A stretch of 64,000 nucleotides of DNA, from assembly GCA_014338405.1 (NCBI GenBank), contig JTDE01021172.1, positions 62,001 to 126,000 on the forward strand, given 5' to 3'. The notes under the pieces are model-generated. The model was not told where the DNA came from, did no database searches, and worked only from the letters and a program-made list of their open reading frames with translations. This DNA is from Paragonimus skrjabini miyazakii (Eukaryota > Platyhelminthes > Trematoda > Plagiorchiida > Troglotrematidae). This document shows, in pieces, positions 12,001 to 22,429 of this stretch. Both the position numbers and the translations under genes were made by a program. Within the stretch, counting starts at the first letter, position 1. Every line of letters begins with the position of its first letter.

Positions 12001-15000
12001 AGTCTGCATCATAAATCTTGTGAAAATGAACATTCTAACCATGATACAATCATGAGATAAGCATTCCAAAATTGCGATCATCATCAATGATTGACACAAA
12101 TGATTTGCTATGACACGGTCATGAGAAAAGTAGAAACAGCAAACTATAACCAGAGGAAAATTTTTAGAAATGATACAGAAGAACCATGTATCCAAACTCA
12201 GGCATTCAATATCAAGGAGTTTACACCTTAAAAACAAGGTAACCTGGGCATAAATGAAAGACTAAGGTAGCATGCAGAAGGTAACTTGTAAATTTAACCT
12301 TCTCGCTTCACCAGTTGAGCTAAGGTCACAGAAAACTTAGTCAAACGGTATCAGCATCTGATTAGCGAAAACGTGACCATCTACGGAGTTCGGAAACTAC
12401 GATTTTCCTAATCTATTGAATGGATTGGATCCAAAGCTTTTAGCATACTGGTGACTGTCTTCAGTCGGTTATGGCAAGCTATTACGTTTCAAACTTGTAC
12501 GTTACGTTACCTCGCTTGTACATGTGCAAATGGCAATCAACGTCGTTCTCATTGCAGTGTCGCTCAGCGGCTAATCATTTGGTATTCATAGTACAGCAAT
12601 CTCTCTTATAAAGATCATCGGGAGAAGGTAAAAGTGATCCTTGTTCAAAGATATCTGGATTCGTGGGAAACAAATGTTTCATTACGTTACAACAAAAAAG
12701 CCATGTAGAACTGTCTGCTGATGTTGTTGTGTGGTTGAGTTTATACGCAATAGTTTATTTCTTGAACACTGTCAGTTTTAGAAAGTTACCAAAAAATGCA
12801 ACGCATACTGACTAACTGAGAGAGACTATTTGACCGATATTTTGACAGTCGACATTATTTCACAGAAGGCTACCGTTGTCAACATCGGGTCATTCAACGG
12901 GCCCTTATCACAGTCCATATTTATCGACAAATATCTTTTAACTGTCTTAAAGATAAGAGAGAATAGAGTTTAAAACCAAACTAATTAACTATCAGTCCTT
13001 ATTGTATAACTCAAATGTTCTGTCCAGTGGCAAGAAAATAAACTTCACACATTGAAGGTAACATTCGTATAAGATATGCAGTTATTTAATGGTACCGAAA
13101 TATTCCACCATTTTCCCATCATTTTGTTTCTGAAGCTCTGAAATCAACGGGGGAACCGTTCATGCGTTAGCCACACTCTGTTTTTCACTGAATAGTGTAC
13201 ATCACGCAGTACATAATTGCTAACCCTGAATAAAGAGGATGTATACTTTTTCTAATAATCATAATTTCCTGTTCCTCCCTTGTACCGCTAGGAAGCAACA
13301 ATATGATAAGTTCTTTTTTGACATTTTAACTCATTATATTGGTCTCCTCAATAACAGACTCTAGATCGATAATTTTCAGCTGAATAATGCGCTCTTATTA
13401 CAACTAAAAATACTTTTTTCAAATGGATATTATGCTACATCAAGTTTGTCAAAACGTTCATATAAGTGTGCAAAACACTGATAGGCTCATTCGAGAACAA
13501 ATGCAATCTGCTAACATATGGTGTTTTGAATTCAAACAGTTTGCCGTTACTGATAACAAATATCAAAATACCTACTTTCACAGCATGTTCGAATGATTAT
13601 AAACTGAACAAATGTTTGCCATCAGTAAGTTCTTTCAATAAATTTCCTAAACTAGCCTTTACCTGCTATACAATAATAATAATGTTGGTCATGTAAACAT
13701 TTCTATTAAAAATTGATGACAATATTGAGCGTATTTTTTTTATTGTGACAGTATTATCACTTGTCATGTTAGTGTTTAGTCGAACTGATGAGCATCTGGC
13801 TGACAAACCGTTTTCATTGGTCTCAATAATCTTTGTGTTGTTTTCTAATTAAACAAAACCCACTGTACCAGGGATGCAGTAACAGAGTATTTTTAGCTGA
13901 CTGAGTTACAGATAAATCAGGTCAAAATGTTTTACCCATCGACGGTGCGTTTCGTACAGTCGCACAGGATAGACAGATAGTAACCGATCTGATTTTAACA
14001 GCTATCTACTCCTAAAACTCATGTATGTTAATTCCATTTTCTAGGTTAATTTAATATAAGTGGTTTACCACAACCATGACCACTGTTTAAATAATCAGAT
14101 GAAAATGTTAGTGGGGTGGTCTGGTAAAATAAAAAACGAAGCAACAGTGTATCAGTGTACAGTCTAAATCTGAGCACGTATTCCAATATGATCAGCTATC
14201 TCAAATGAAGCCATGTCACGTGTAACCAGTAGTTATGAGATTTTTCCGGGAACAGCATGTTATAAGGAAGGAGGATACAAAACGTAGCAGTGACTCAAAA
14301 ATAAGCGTAATCATTGCCGACGAAAAAAACTATAATACGAGCAAACTCGCAACAGTCATTCACTATAACTCGAAGTCGGTGGTACATATTCTCACTGGTC
14401 CCCCAGACAAGGCTCGACATCGCCCAATTGAACATACTTGGGATTCATGATTCTGGCTAAATAGCAATATCGGAATCACGTGACAAATTCTTCAGAAAAT
14501 TTAGAGGCGGGCAGAAAAACGTAATGTGAACGGTATCATCGCTGTAGTGAACCGACGCATACACAAACATAATGAAAATACTCACAGGAGAGAGGAGGAA
14601 AGTGGTTTCTGGGACAGTATAGTGCCTTTCGTAAACCGGGCTCCTGTCTAATACTATGGCTTTTATCACTAAAGCTACTTCGGTCTGGCGAATAGCGGCG
14701 ATCAGACTCAGTTAGAGTGTACAGTTAGCATAGAATAGACAGTGCAGGCGCCGTCAGTGTGATTTGTTGAACATTTTGTTGGATTCTAGTCTTCGAAATG
14801 CCACAAATACTATGATTAGACTAGGATCCAAGTGAGATCGGTATGCTAACTTACATGTTATAGTTTTGTGCTGGTGGACAGTTCAGAGGATGGAAACGTT
14901 GTCCCACTTTGGGGGAAATTTCTTTAGGTGAGCATAATCCCATTCTCATGTAACAGTATATAAAAACATTCAATAACAAAGTCAACATGTTCCCAGTAAA

Positions 15001-16030
15001 ATTCGATAAACCTTGTCACACATGACTTGAAAGCCTCTAAATTGCAGTAGTGAGGCTAGTATTTCCTGGATTTTCCTAGGTTTGTTATGAGTATATATGA
15101 CTATATGCGATCCGCTGTTAGGCACTGATTTTATGATTTGTCCATAAAAAATTTATCAGTTTCCTTATAAAGCGCATAACACAATTTGTCATTAAATGAA
15201 AATGTGCTAACTTGGAAATTGATTATCTGTCATAGAAATGTTACACATTTGTTCATAATGTTATATCCAAAGTTTTTAGTGTAAGTCTACGAAAATTAGG
15301 TTTCCGATCTATTTGTCTCAACTAATTAATCCTACATTGATAAAAAGTTAAAATCTGTTGAAATGACAAAGAAAATATTGTAAATAATGTTTCCATATTG
15401 ACTGTAGCACATTTTACACACAAATAGCATAATACGAACACCTTCATGATATAACTATACCTTTACTGTTAAAGCACTGTCTATAAATGTGATCGTCTGA
15501 TGATTCAAGTTCGTTAATCCATGTTTTACTTATAAAGGCAACGTGTTGGGTTCAGTCCCTTATTCTCAGAAGTACTTCCAAATCAAATTTACGTAGAGTC
15601 CCACTGTAAGGCTGGAAGTTAGGTACATAGAATTTAAGTAGATCCTTGCATGGAACACAATTTATTACAGATTGCATGATCAAGCAATGGTATATAAATG
15701 CCAGGTGTAGTGTACATTTTGGTTTACTAGCATAAAACTCTCTTTTCTGTATATTCTATACACATAGATTGGAACAACACTAGGTTTCCAAATAAACATT
15801 TCGATGTCTAATGAGTGAAAATGATCTAGGAAGCAAGTATTCAGGAAGTATCCAGCTGAGCGTTGCCCACAAAACAAAATCAAGAGTTGAATAAATTCTG
15901 AACAGTCCCGTGAATTCATTCGAAGTAAAATATGATTTTGCTAATAGTGTTTTCAAATACTAGTGAATAGTCCATGATTTGGTTGATTCAAACTGAAAGT
16001 CACCCATATTTCATCTCAGCTTTTGCATTT
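9030..16030. other. Seven-kb stretch without a recognised gene
   Basis: Only scattered short frames are present. Weak acceptor-like sites (for example 13293 after CCTCCCTTGTACCGCTAG) open short frames without a matching donor. No LINE, SINE or transposase similarity was seen. It is probably intron. Confidence 0.4.
10679..10768. repeat. Two short (TA)n microsatellites
   Basis: (TA)n runs lie at 10679-10696 and 10752-10768, separated by about 55 bases of ordinary sequence. Confidence 0.9.
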
Positions 16031-17500
16031 ATATGAAACCCACAAGCAAGGTATATCACTGAGATCGATACTAGCGATGGTCAATACGGCTGAGCATTGA
16101 TTAGCACAATGGCTTGCAGAGCTATTTAAACCTATCCGGTAACCATTATCTCAGTGCACTGTGAAAGATATGTTTTGAATGGTAAATTTTCTGAAGGAAC
16201 TGAACACCAGTGAACGTCAAATTGCAACTATGGATATTAGTTCTCTGTTCACAAACGTTTCACTAAAGGAAACAGTGAAAATGTTTGTCAAACGGGTAGC
16301 TGGAAAGTAGTTACAAATCGGTATACCCGTTTCGGAACCAGGACGATAGCTTCTGCTAAGTTCATCGAACATCAAATTTCTATTTCAAGAAGACTATCAA
16401 CATATAGATGGTGTAGCAATGGGGGTTCTATTCAATCATGTTTTGGTAGAAATCTTTACGGCTAATCTTGAGCAACAGCTGCTGACTACCACTGAAGAGA
16501 CGGTGCTCTATCGAAGATACACGCTATATATTTCCAATTACTACTGGCAGAGAAGATGTGGAGTTTTTACTCAACGGTGTGTCAGATGCACCCAAACATG
16601 TCAGTCAATTCAACATGGGATGGATCAATCTAATGCCTTTCTGGACATTTTCATAACGCGACGACCATACGGCACAATCGAAATATCTGTTTGCAGAAAG
16701 ACTACAAGGACTGGTCAGTATTTAAACTTCCACAGTTTTACGCCAATTCAACACGAACGTGCTTCAGTTTGTACTTTTTTTTCGTGTCAGGAAAATATAT
16801 ATTTCAAACATCTTGCACAATGAGCTACAGCACCTGCAATCAGTGCTGCAATTCAGTGACTATCCGAGTGCGTTCAACGAGCGACGCAGCGACACCAGAC
16901 AGCCAACTGTACCCAAGTGGGGCGTAACCTTACAGCTAGCCCACAGAGGTGATGATGCGATCGAAGAACTCAGTAGGCAACTTCGAGCAACAGTCCACCG
17001 AACGTTCTACTCGGTCTCCGTCAAGGAACTATATTCAACCAGTCGAATACTAATTTCTTCGGTGAAAGTGCCACTACTCCTGCACGCTAAATCTCACTAC
17101 ATCAACAAGTTTCAGTGAGGGTATCAAGCCATCTATGTGGGCAGAACGTAACGATAGACGCACAATCGAGTGACCGGGCTCGTTTCGACTTGGGCTGAAC
17201 TTGGGGTGGAACAGGCCTCAACAACTGTTGTTGTGCTACCAGTGCAACGCAAACAGCCAACATCTTTGATCGCACGTCAATTGTTGACCTCCGGACATAA
17301 GGTCATCACTGTTCAAGCTTTCAAAGTCATTTGCGTAACGGACAATCGGCGACTGCCTCAGCCCATTGAGACTGTGGTGACCACACCTGTGCCAACAGGA
17401 CGTGGTTGTCAGTCTGAAACCTTTACGACAACTGAAAATTTTCACTGCTCGTACCTGCGTGAGTTGCGTGTGCGGTCGTTCATTTCGTTTCAATATCTTA
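16031..17500 (+). mobile_element. Penelope-like retroelement relic with GIY-YIG end
   Basis: Translations in shifting frames follow the Penelope-like order. They give ETHKQGISLRSILAMVN (16034), LAQWLAELFKPIR (about 16105), MDISSLFTNVSLKETV (about 16228, RT motif A region), HIDGVAMG (about 16400, motif B), the motif C region LYRRYTLYISNYY (about 16508), where both aspartates of YxDD are lost, and then RKTTRTGQYLNFHSF (about 16695). The C-terminal part has HYINKF(stop)GYQAIYVGRT (17096-17150), matching the GIY-YIG nuclease core, then LLTSGHKV and AFKVICVTDNRRL (about 17282-17355). Such elements copy themselves by target-primed reverse transcription using this nuclease. Stops and frameshifts show it is dead. 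The 5' part of the element is missing. Confidence 0.85.
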
Positions 17501-17809
17501 GTTTAACTCTCCTAATAAAAACACCAACACTGCAGTATGGAACTGATGAGATGCAGCAAAATTCGCCAGATACTAAATCATGTAGCTTGTTGTTTTCGAC
17601 GTATGTTTACAAACTTATGTGGATCGAGTGGATAGGAAATAGATAGGCACATTGTATTATTTGAGATTTTTTGATTAATCAGGGAAAGAGATTGAAAAGG
17701 TAAAGTTTTTTCACTATTTCAACTCTGAATAAAACAATGAGAAAAAGATAATTATGTGTTGTTCTCTGAACTACTATTTCACGTAAATTGATCACATGCA
17801 GACATATAA

Positions 17810-18055
17810 TTAATTTAAAACCCAGAAAAATCCCACATAACGAGGAAGAGTAGATAAACGAACACGAAAATGATGAACGTGAGTGATGAATTCTAACGTA
17901 GTGTCAGCGGTAGCACAAATAGTTGCCGAAAACAAGAGGGGCCTTATGATCGTTAGTGGTCTAGACCTCGGTAAATCAAAGAATTGTTTCACGGCTGCTT
18001 CGCATAGAATGCGTCCCAGATCTTTACCGTGTCCTGTGACGAAAATGTGTTTCAC
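17810..18055 (-). other. Unrecognised open frame, minus strand
   Basis: An 81-codon frame with ordinary amino-acid composition (for example GHGKDLGRILCEAAVKQFF). It follows an acceptor-like TTTTCGTCACAG. I do not recognise it. It could be an exon or a piece of an unrecognised repeat. Confidence 0.2.
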
Positions 18056-18249
18056 AACTGATAATGTCAGACATTGTTTATCAATCTAGAGTCTGAGGTT
18101 TTCATCTATATGCCCAGCTATTTTGAGACCAGCTCCCGGATACGAGCTGCTACTCGTCAGTTTGTCCCCTCTGAGTAGATCGTACTGCAACAACACGAAT
18201 ATTGGTATACACAATGGGATGCATCAGACACAAGCCGTTTGTAATCGAG

Positions 18250-18417
18250 ATGAAACTGGTAAGGTTATGGCTCGCTCTACTAGTTATAATGACAGCGTCA
18301 TATGTTCAGGATACAACGGCTGTTAGACGCTTTTTTATCGGTATCTGGATCACTTTAGTGTTACTAGACATCTCACATGGAAATTCTCTCTCGCATCGTA
18401 AAATCACATTCTCATAA
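18250..18417 (+). CDS. Candidate short secreted or membrane peptide, 55 aa
   Basis: The frame starts MKLVRLWLALLVIMTASYVQ, which has the three parts of a signal peptide: a basic start, an 11-residue hydrophobic core and a polar end. A second hydrophobic stretch (FFIGIWITLVLL) follows, then a short basic tail and a stop. The first ATG of the longer frame lies upstream at 18217, but the one at 18250 gives the cleaner signal. A GTAAGG sits just after the ATG codons (18258), so the region could alternatively be an exon end plus intron. No homologue is recognised. Trematodes do carry small secreted-peptide genes, but nothing here ties this frame to one of them. Confidence 0.2.
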   Translation: MKLVRLWLALLVIMTASYVQDTTAVRRFFIGIWITLVLLDISHGNSLSHRKITFS

Positions 18418-18892
18418 TATTCTTTTGGACGCTTAACAGACAAATATTTTAACATTTTCCGATATTATCCCTTATCGCCCCACCCACAAATATCCAAATA
18501 TTCACTCTATATGTTTCTCACTTCACGATGTCATAATAACAATTCATTACGATCGAATATCAGTTTGATATATCCCAAGGGGTTTCCCTGGTGTTCGTAC
18601 GTACAATTTGCTCGCAGTAATATAAAGTAACCAACTTAATGTTTCAACTATTTTATAAATGTTATTGAAAAAAACAAATATCATTCATCAGATGAAACCG
18701 TATTAATGTACTACAGTTTTGTGGGTAGTTTATGTCCGTTGTGTAAATGAAGAAAAGAATTATAACTACTTTGAGAATATTTAGTAATGTGAAGTCAATA
18801 GTGTAGTGATAAAGTGTAAGCCACTTGCCAGGACTAGTTAATGCCCGCGAACAATATCTCTTGGTGTTATCGTATACCAGAATATGTCGGTC

Positions 18893-18987
18893 ATTGATTG
18901 GAGTTAACAGGATAGTTACTTTGTCTTCTCTCGAGGCGATCGGGAAATCTAATCATTACTCACAAGTGAAAGTGGTTGATTATTCAA
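18893..18987 (+). repeat. SINE family A, 5' fragment
   Basis: It matches the region upstream of the tRNA-like head in the composites (GGAGTTAACAG..., CTCGAGGCGATCGGG, ATTACTCACAAGTGAAAGTGG). It ends abruptly where the 0.42-kb repeat starts, which suggests that the repeat inserted into it. Confidence 0.65.
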
Positions 18988-19403
18988 ATATATCGATTAT
19001 CTAACAAGTCAATTGATTACATTTTAAAGGTTGCGGGTGAAGAAATGCCAGTGAAAAAATGTATTATTGGGATTAGGGACTTCGAATAGCTGTAGAAATC
19101 GTACTCAGATTGAAACCTCGTACTAATTGCAGTAAGCAGTTCTTCATCCATGAGACAAGAAGTCGCATTTGTAGATGTACAATAGTATTGAAGAAATCAC
19201 ATTCTACTATCGGCTGATCACATTGGTACTTGCAAAGTCAAACTGTAAGATGACTGGTGCAGTACGCAACAAACAACTTGGTGACTAACGGGAAGTGTAA
19301 CATTGGGGTTTTTCGTCCAATCGTGATGTGGTATCTTAAGCGGGAAATTTGGATTGGTCCCTTATTACATCGGGGTTTGGATAGACGGTGAATCGAGTAG
19401 ACT
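18988..19403 (+). repeat. 0.42-kb unclassified repeat, copy 1
   Basis: It is collinear with 28400-28832 from ATATATCGATT to GAATCGAGTAGACT. I count roughly 25-30 substitutions over about 400 bases plus two indels. Relative to copy 2 it lacks about 27 bases after GATTGAAACC and carries an extra CTTATTACAT-like block near 19362. It has no coding frame in common with copy 2, no tRNA-like head and no obvious terminal inverted repeat. Confidence 0.85.
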
Positions 19404-19437
19404 TTCACCGCATATACACAATCAACATATTTTGCAG

Positions 19438-19542
19438 GTGGTGACCGTCATCAATAATTCAACCAAAGCTTTGTTGTCTAAAATGACATTAGCCAGTGAG
19501 CAATATGAAAGTCAAGGAGTAGGAAATGGAAATGCAATGTAA
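19438..19542 (+). CDS. Candidate exon beside the 0.42-kb repeat
   Basis: Acceptor CATATTTTGCAG (ending 19437) opens a phase-0 frame VVTVINNSTKALLSKMTLA, followed either by a stop at 19540-19542 or by a GTGAGC donor at 19497. Composition is protein-like. No family is recognised and there is no neighbouring exon in phase. It begins 34 bases after the end of the 0.42-kb repeat, so it may not be a host exon at all. Confidence 0.22.
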   Translation: MVTVINNSTKALLSKMTLASEQYESQGVGNGNAM

Positions 19543-20720
19543 CTGAACAGTACATTTTAGCGCTAATATCGACATTATTCGTCTCTTCCCAGAGCTGCCT
19601 TCGAAGGAATTTTGCACAGTTTGACGGTGTAATACAATGAATTCTCGTCTACATTTAGAAAAGATTAACTTAATCCCTTAATTTTTCAATATTTTGATGA
19701 AATTTTTCTGCAGTTCATCCGCTTCACTAGTTCACCAAGTACAACATTTACCGCGATTTTATTAGTCAAATTTTTGCAATGATGTCGCAATAATCCCAAC
19801 GTGATTGTCTCCGTTTAATTGGCATAATGTTGTACACAACGAGTTTTTCTGCGTTTCACAGTGTGTTCGTACAAAATATGTGGAAGTATGGTACAACTGG
19901 TTGTAATGAAATAGGACGAGAAGTTTCACAAGGAACATCAGAAACTGAAGAAATGGAAGCTTTTGGCCAGTTGTGTGATTAACTGACAAAAATGTTAAAC
20001 CATTTTACACTCGGTTGAAACATTTTCATTGAAGCCAATGAACAACAGAACTGCCGTCTTCGACAAATATCGAGTTGACGACTAGAAAATTTTCATGAGG
20101 AAACCGTAAAGTTCAGAATTACTTGAATATAAGACTGCGTGGGTACACACTACTTTTAAACAGCTAATGCAGCCACAGAATATGACTCGAATTTGGAACC
20201 GTTTTCAGCTCTTGTCACAATCATACGTTTAAGATCTGCATTTGTAATAACTCACCAGTGGCATACATAAGATTTTGAACAGACACGTTTTGTGGACAAT
20301 ATAAACCGGTAGGCTGAATGGAAACCCTATAAATACGCATGAATAGTCCTATTTCGAGGTTAGCAAACAGTTCTCTTTTCTTCCGGATGTCGCCAGACAA
20401 ATATGAGCATCAGTCATGTGATCTTATTGAGACAGTTCAACCAACTAATCAGGTTAATCGTTTTTAGTGTGACAGGTTGAGAATTACAACTTATTTTATG
20501 GATTAGGAAAATGCAGAACAAATTCGCGATTCAACTGTTATCACAACCAAAAGATTTGTTTAGTGAAGAAATTAGAATCTGTCATTTTAAACTGGAAAAC
20601 ACACAGAATTATTCATGAAGATAAGGATATGACACAGGCAGACGATTTAATCAGCGTGATCGATTAAGTTTTAGATTTTCCCCCGTTGATCACATGACAG
20701 TCTAATATCAGAAGACAAAT

Positions 20721-21045
20721 CAATGAGGCTTCATCATCATCATCATCNNNNNNNNNNNNNNNNNNNNNNNNNNNNNNNNNNNNNNNNNNNNNNNNNNNNN
20801 NNNNNNNNNNNNNNNNNNNNNNNNNNNNNNNNNNNNNNNNNNNNNNNCAGCATAGTCTGCATGTTTTCCGCAGAGGGGCTATGAGTGTAACTGCTTTTCG
20901 TCTGACTGCTCCCCTTTGGCCTGTCTGACAAGATTGCACCTGGAAGGACCGGAGTCCTAGTCAGCATAGCCCGCCGGATCAAAAACAGTACACAAGCCCG
21001 ACCACCTCGCCAAGGTAGCAGTATAGGTCGGGCAATGAGGCTTCA
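20721..21045 (-). mobile_element. RTE-type LINE insertion interrupted by an assembly gap
   Basis: A perfect 13-base direct repeat, CAATGAGGCTTCA, brackets the element (20721-20733 and 21033-21045) and is a target-site duplication. On the minus strand the 5' end begins at 21032 and encodes PVLPGAILSDRPKGSSQTK-type sequence before the gap. On the other side of the gap only a (GAT)n tail remains (20734-20747), as at the 3' end of the LINE at 63970. Both true ends are therefore present, and the missing body sits in the 100-N gap (20748-20847), whose real size must be larger. Confidence 0.8.
20748..20847. other. Assembly gap of exactly 100 N
   Basis: The gap lies inside the LINE described at 20721-21045, directly after its (TCA)n (minus-strand GAT) tail. 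Confidence 0.98.
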
Positions 21046-21054
21046 CTTTGGCAT

Positions 21055-21077
21055 TGTGTGTGTGTGTGTGTGTGTGT
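21055..21077. repeat. (TG)n microsatellite
   Basis: About eleven TG units lie ten bases beyond the LINE target-site duplication. Confidence 0.95.
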
Positions 21078-21989
21078 AAGGGATAGAAGTAATGTACGCC
21101 AGAGACAAGAATGCACTATGTCATAACGGTCACTTACAATGGTAAATTCAGCTCACGTGCCAATCTAATTTGCGAGGTAAACACCGAACGTTGGACTTCA
21201 TGAGATTCCGGAGTTGGACAAATCGCAGGTGTGAAATCTAGGCCAACCTGAATAAGAAAAATCGGACATACTGAGTAGAATTAGGATAGGGCGTTCAACG
21301 AACATCTGCATTGTAGTTATAATCAGGAAGCTGACTATGAACTAAATATTATGGATCCACTAGCTTATACGGTACGTCATAATGCCAACTATGACTCTGA
21401 AGACATGGGATCACGTATGGCCAATCAAATCACAATGAATAACAACATACTATCCAATAATCCGGTAAATAAGTCTGGATAATCTAACCCCGGCTACCTT
21501 TTGAGCTTACATACTACCCATACTCAATGTCTTATAGAAGATCAAATATAGTAAGCGGATAAGATAAAATCGAATTACCCAGTCACAGGCAAAAACAGCC
21601 AAGACAACCGAGGTTCGAACGCGCAACTACGTGGTTAGTTTTTAGACTACATACTATCAGTCTTCTACGGTGGATGCAACGACAAACTCACAAGACCTAA
21701 GTCTACTCATTGACCAACCCTCACCAATATTACCTTTCTTGAAGACTACAGCAAAATGGAATTAAGGTTTGTACATATATGACTCTAATGTGCACAGAAA
21801 ACGTGACTAACTGTCCAGTTCCTGCAAAGGAGCGTAACGTAAACTAGTGGCGTGTTCTCAGGATGTCCAGCGATATTAAATCCGGTAAGTACACTCTTAG
21901 AGAAGAAACCTGATTGGATAGTTTGTAGTGTACACCCTGCACGAATACGAACAACAAATATGAAATATTAGTGAGTAGTTCGACGCATA

Positions 21990-22420
21990 TGATGAGTTAG
22001 ATGAGACCCAAGTGTAAAAAATCAGGGCTTCGGCTGGATTCGAACCACTGACGGAAACAGCATGCTTAAACGCGCCAGGCGCTCTACCAGTTGAGTCGTT
22101 CATTGGTAATACAGTTTTCATGCTCAACGCTGGCACTGGTGGATTACAGCATAAACTGTTTGGGAAATCCTGCTGGGACAGTCGATACCCTGGACCATTT
22201 GGTGGATTCCATGGGACAGTGGGACGGGTGGGTAACACATTCCAAAAGTGAAATTTCCAAGCTCCCAGCGTGGCTTTGCAGCTCAGCTGGTAAAGCGCTT
22301 GCCGTGTTTGGGCATACTGTTTCTGTCGCTGGTTCGAATCCAGCCGAAACGCTAACTTGTGGCAATCGGGTCTCATCTAAAACATTCGAAATAAATGGTA
22401 TTCTGCTCAATCAGATCTAG
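21990..22420. repeat. SINE family B, head-to-head inverted pair
   Basis: Two tRNA-like heads face away from a shared centre. The minus-strand head is at about 22108-22024 (B box GGTTCGAATCC on minus) and the plus-strand head at about 22270-22345 (A box TAGCTCAGCTGG-like, B box GGTTCGAATCC). Each is followed outward by TGGGTCTCATCTAA or GGGTCTCATCTAAA. The 150-base centre includes CTGGACCATTTGGTGGATTC, which recurs at 45710 beside another minus-strand head. The heads do not fold as working tRNAs: the anticodon arm does not pair and the variable part is too long. Confidence 0.7.
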
Positions 22421-22429
22421 CGCACTTTT

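Noticed and set aside
13294..13365. Plus-strand frame after a strong acceptor (CTCCCTTGTACCGCTAG)
   Set aside because: The frame reads protein-like to a stop, but there is no partner exon in phase and its composition is AT-driven.
20743..20982. Open frames running through N blocks (also near 2664, 42833, 57039)
   Set aside because: The frames exist only because N codons are read as X. They are not evidence of coding sequence.
21859..21881. 23-base plus-strand microexon between GTGTTCTCAG and GTAAGT
   Set aside because: Splice signals are fair, but the block is tiny, uninformative and next to a SINE B pair. No chain of exons supports it.
22270..22345. Functional tRNA genes at tRNA-like heads (also 4915, 25836, 36737)
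   Set aside because: A and B boxes are present, but anticodon arms do not pair, extra bases precede the T arm, and family tails follow. These are SINE heads.
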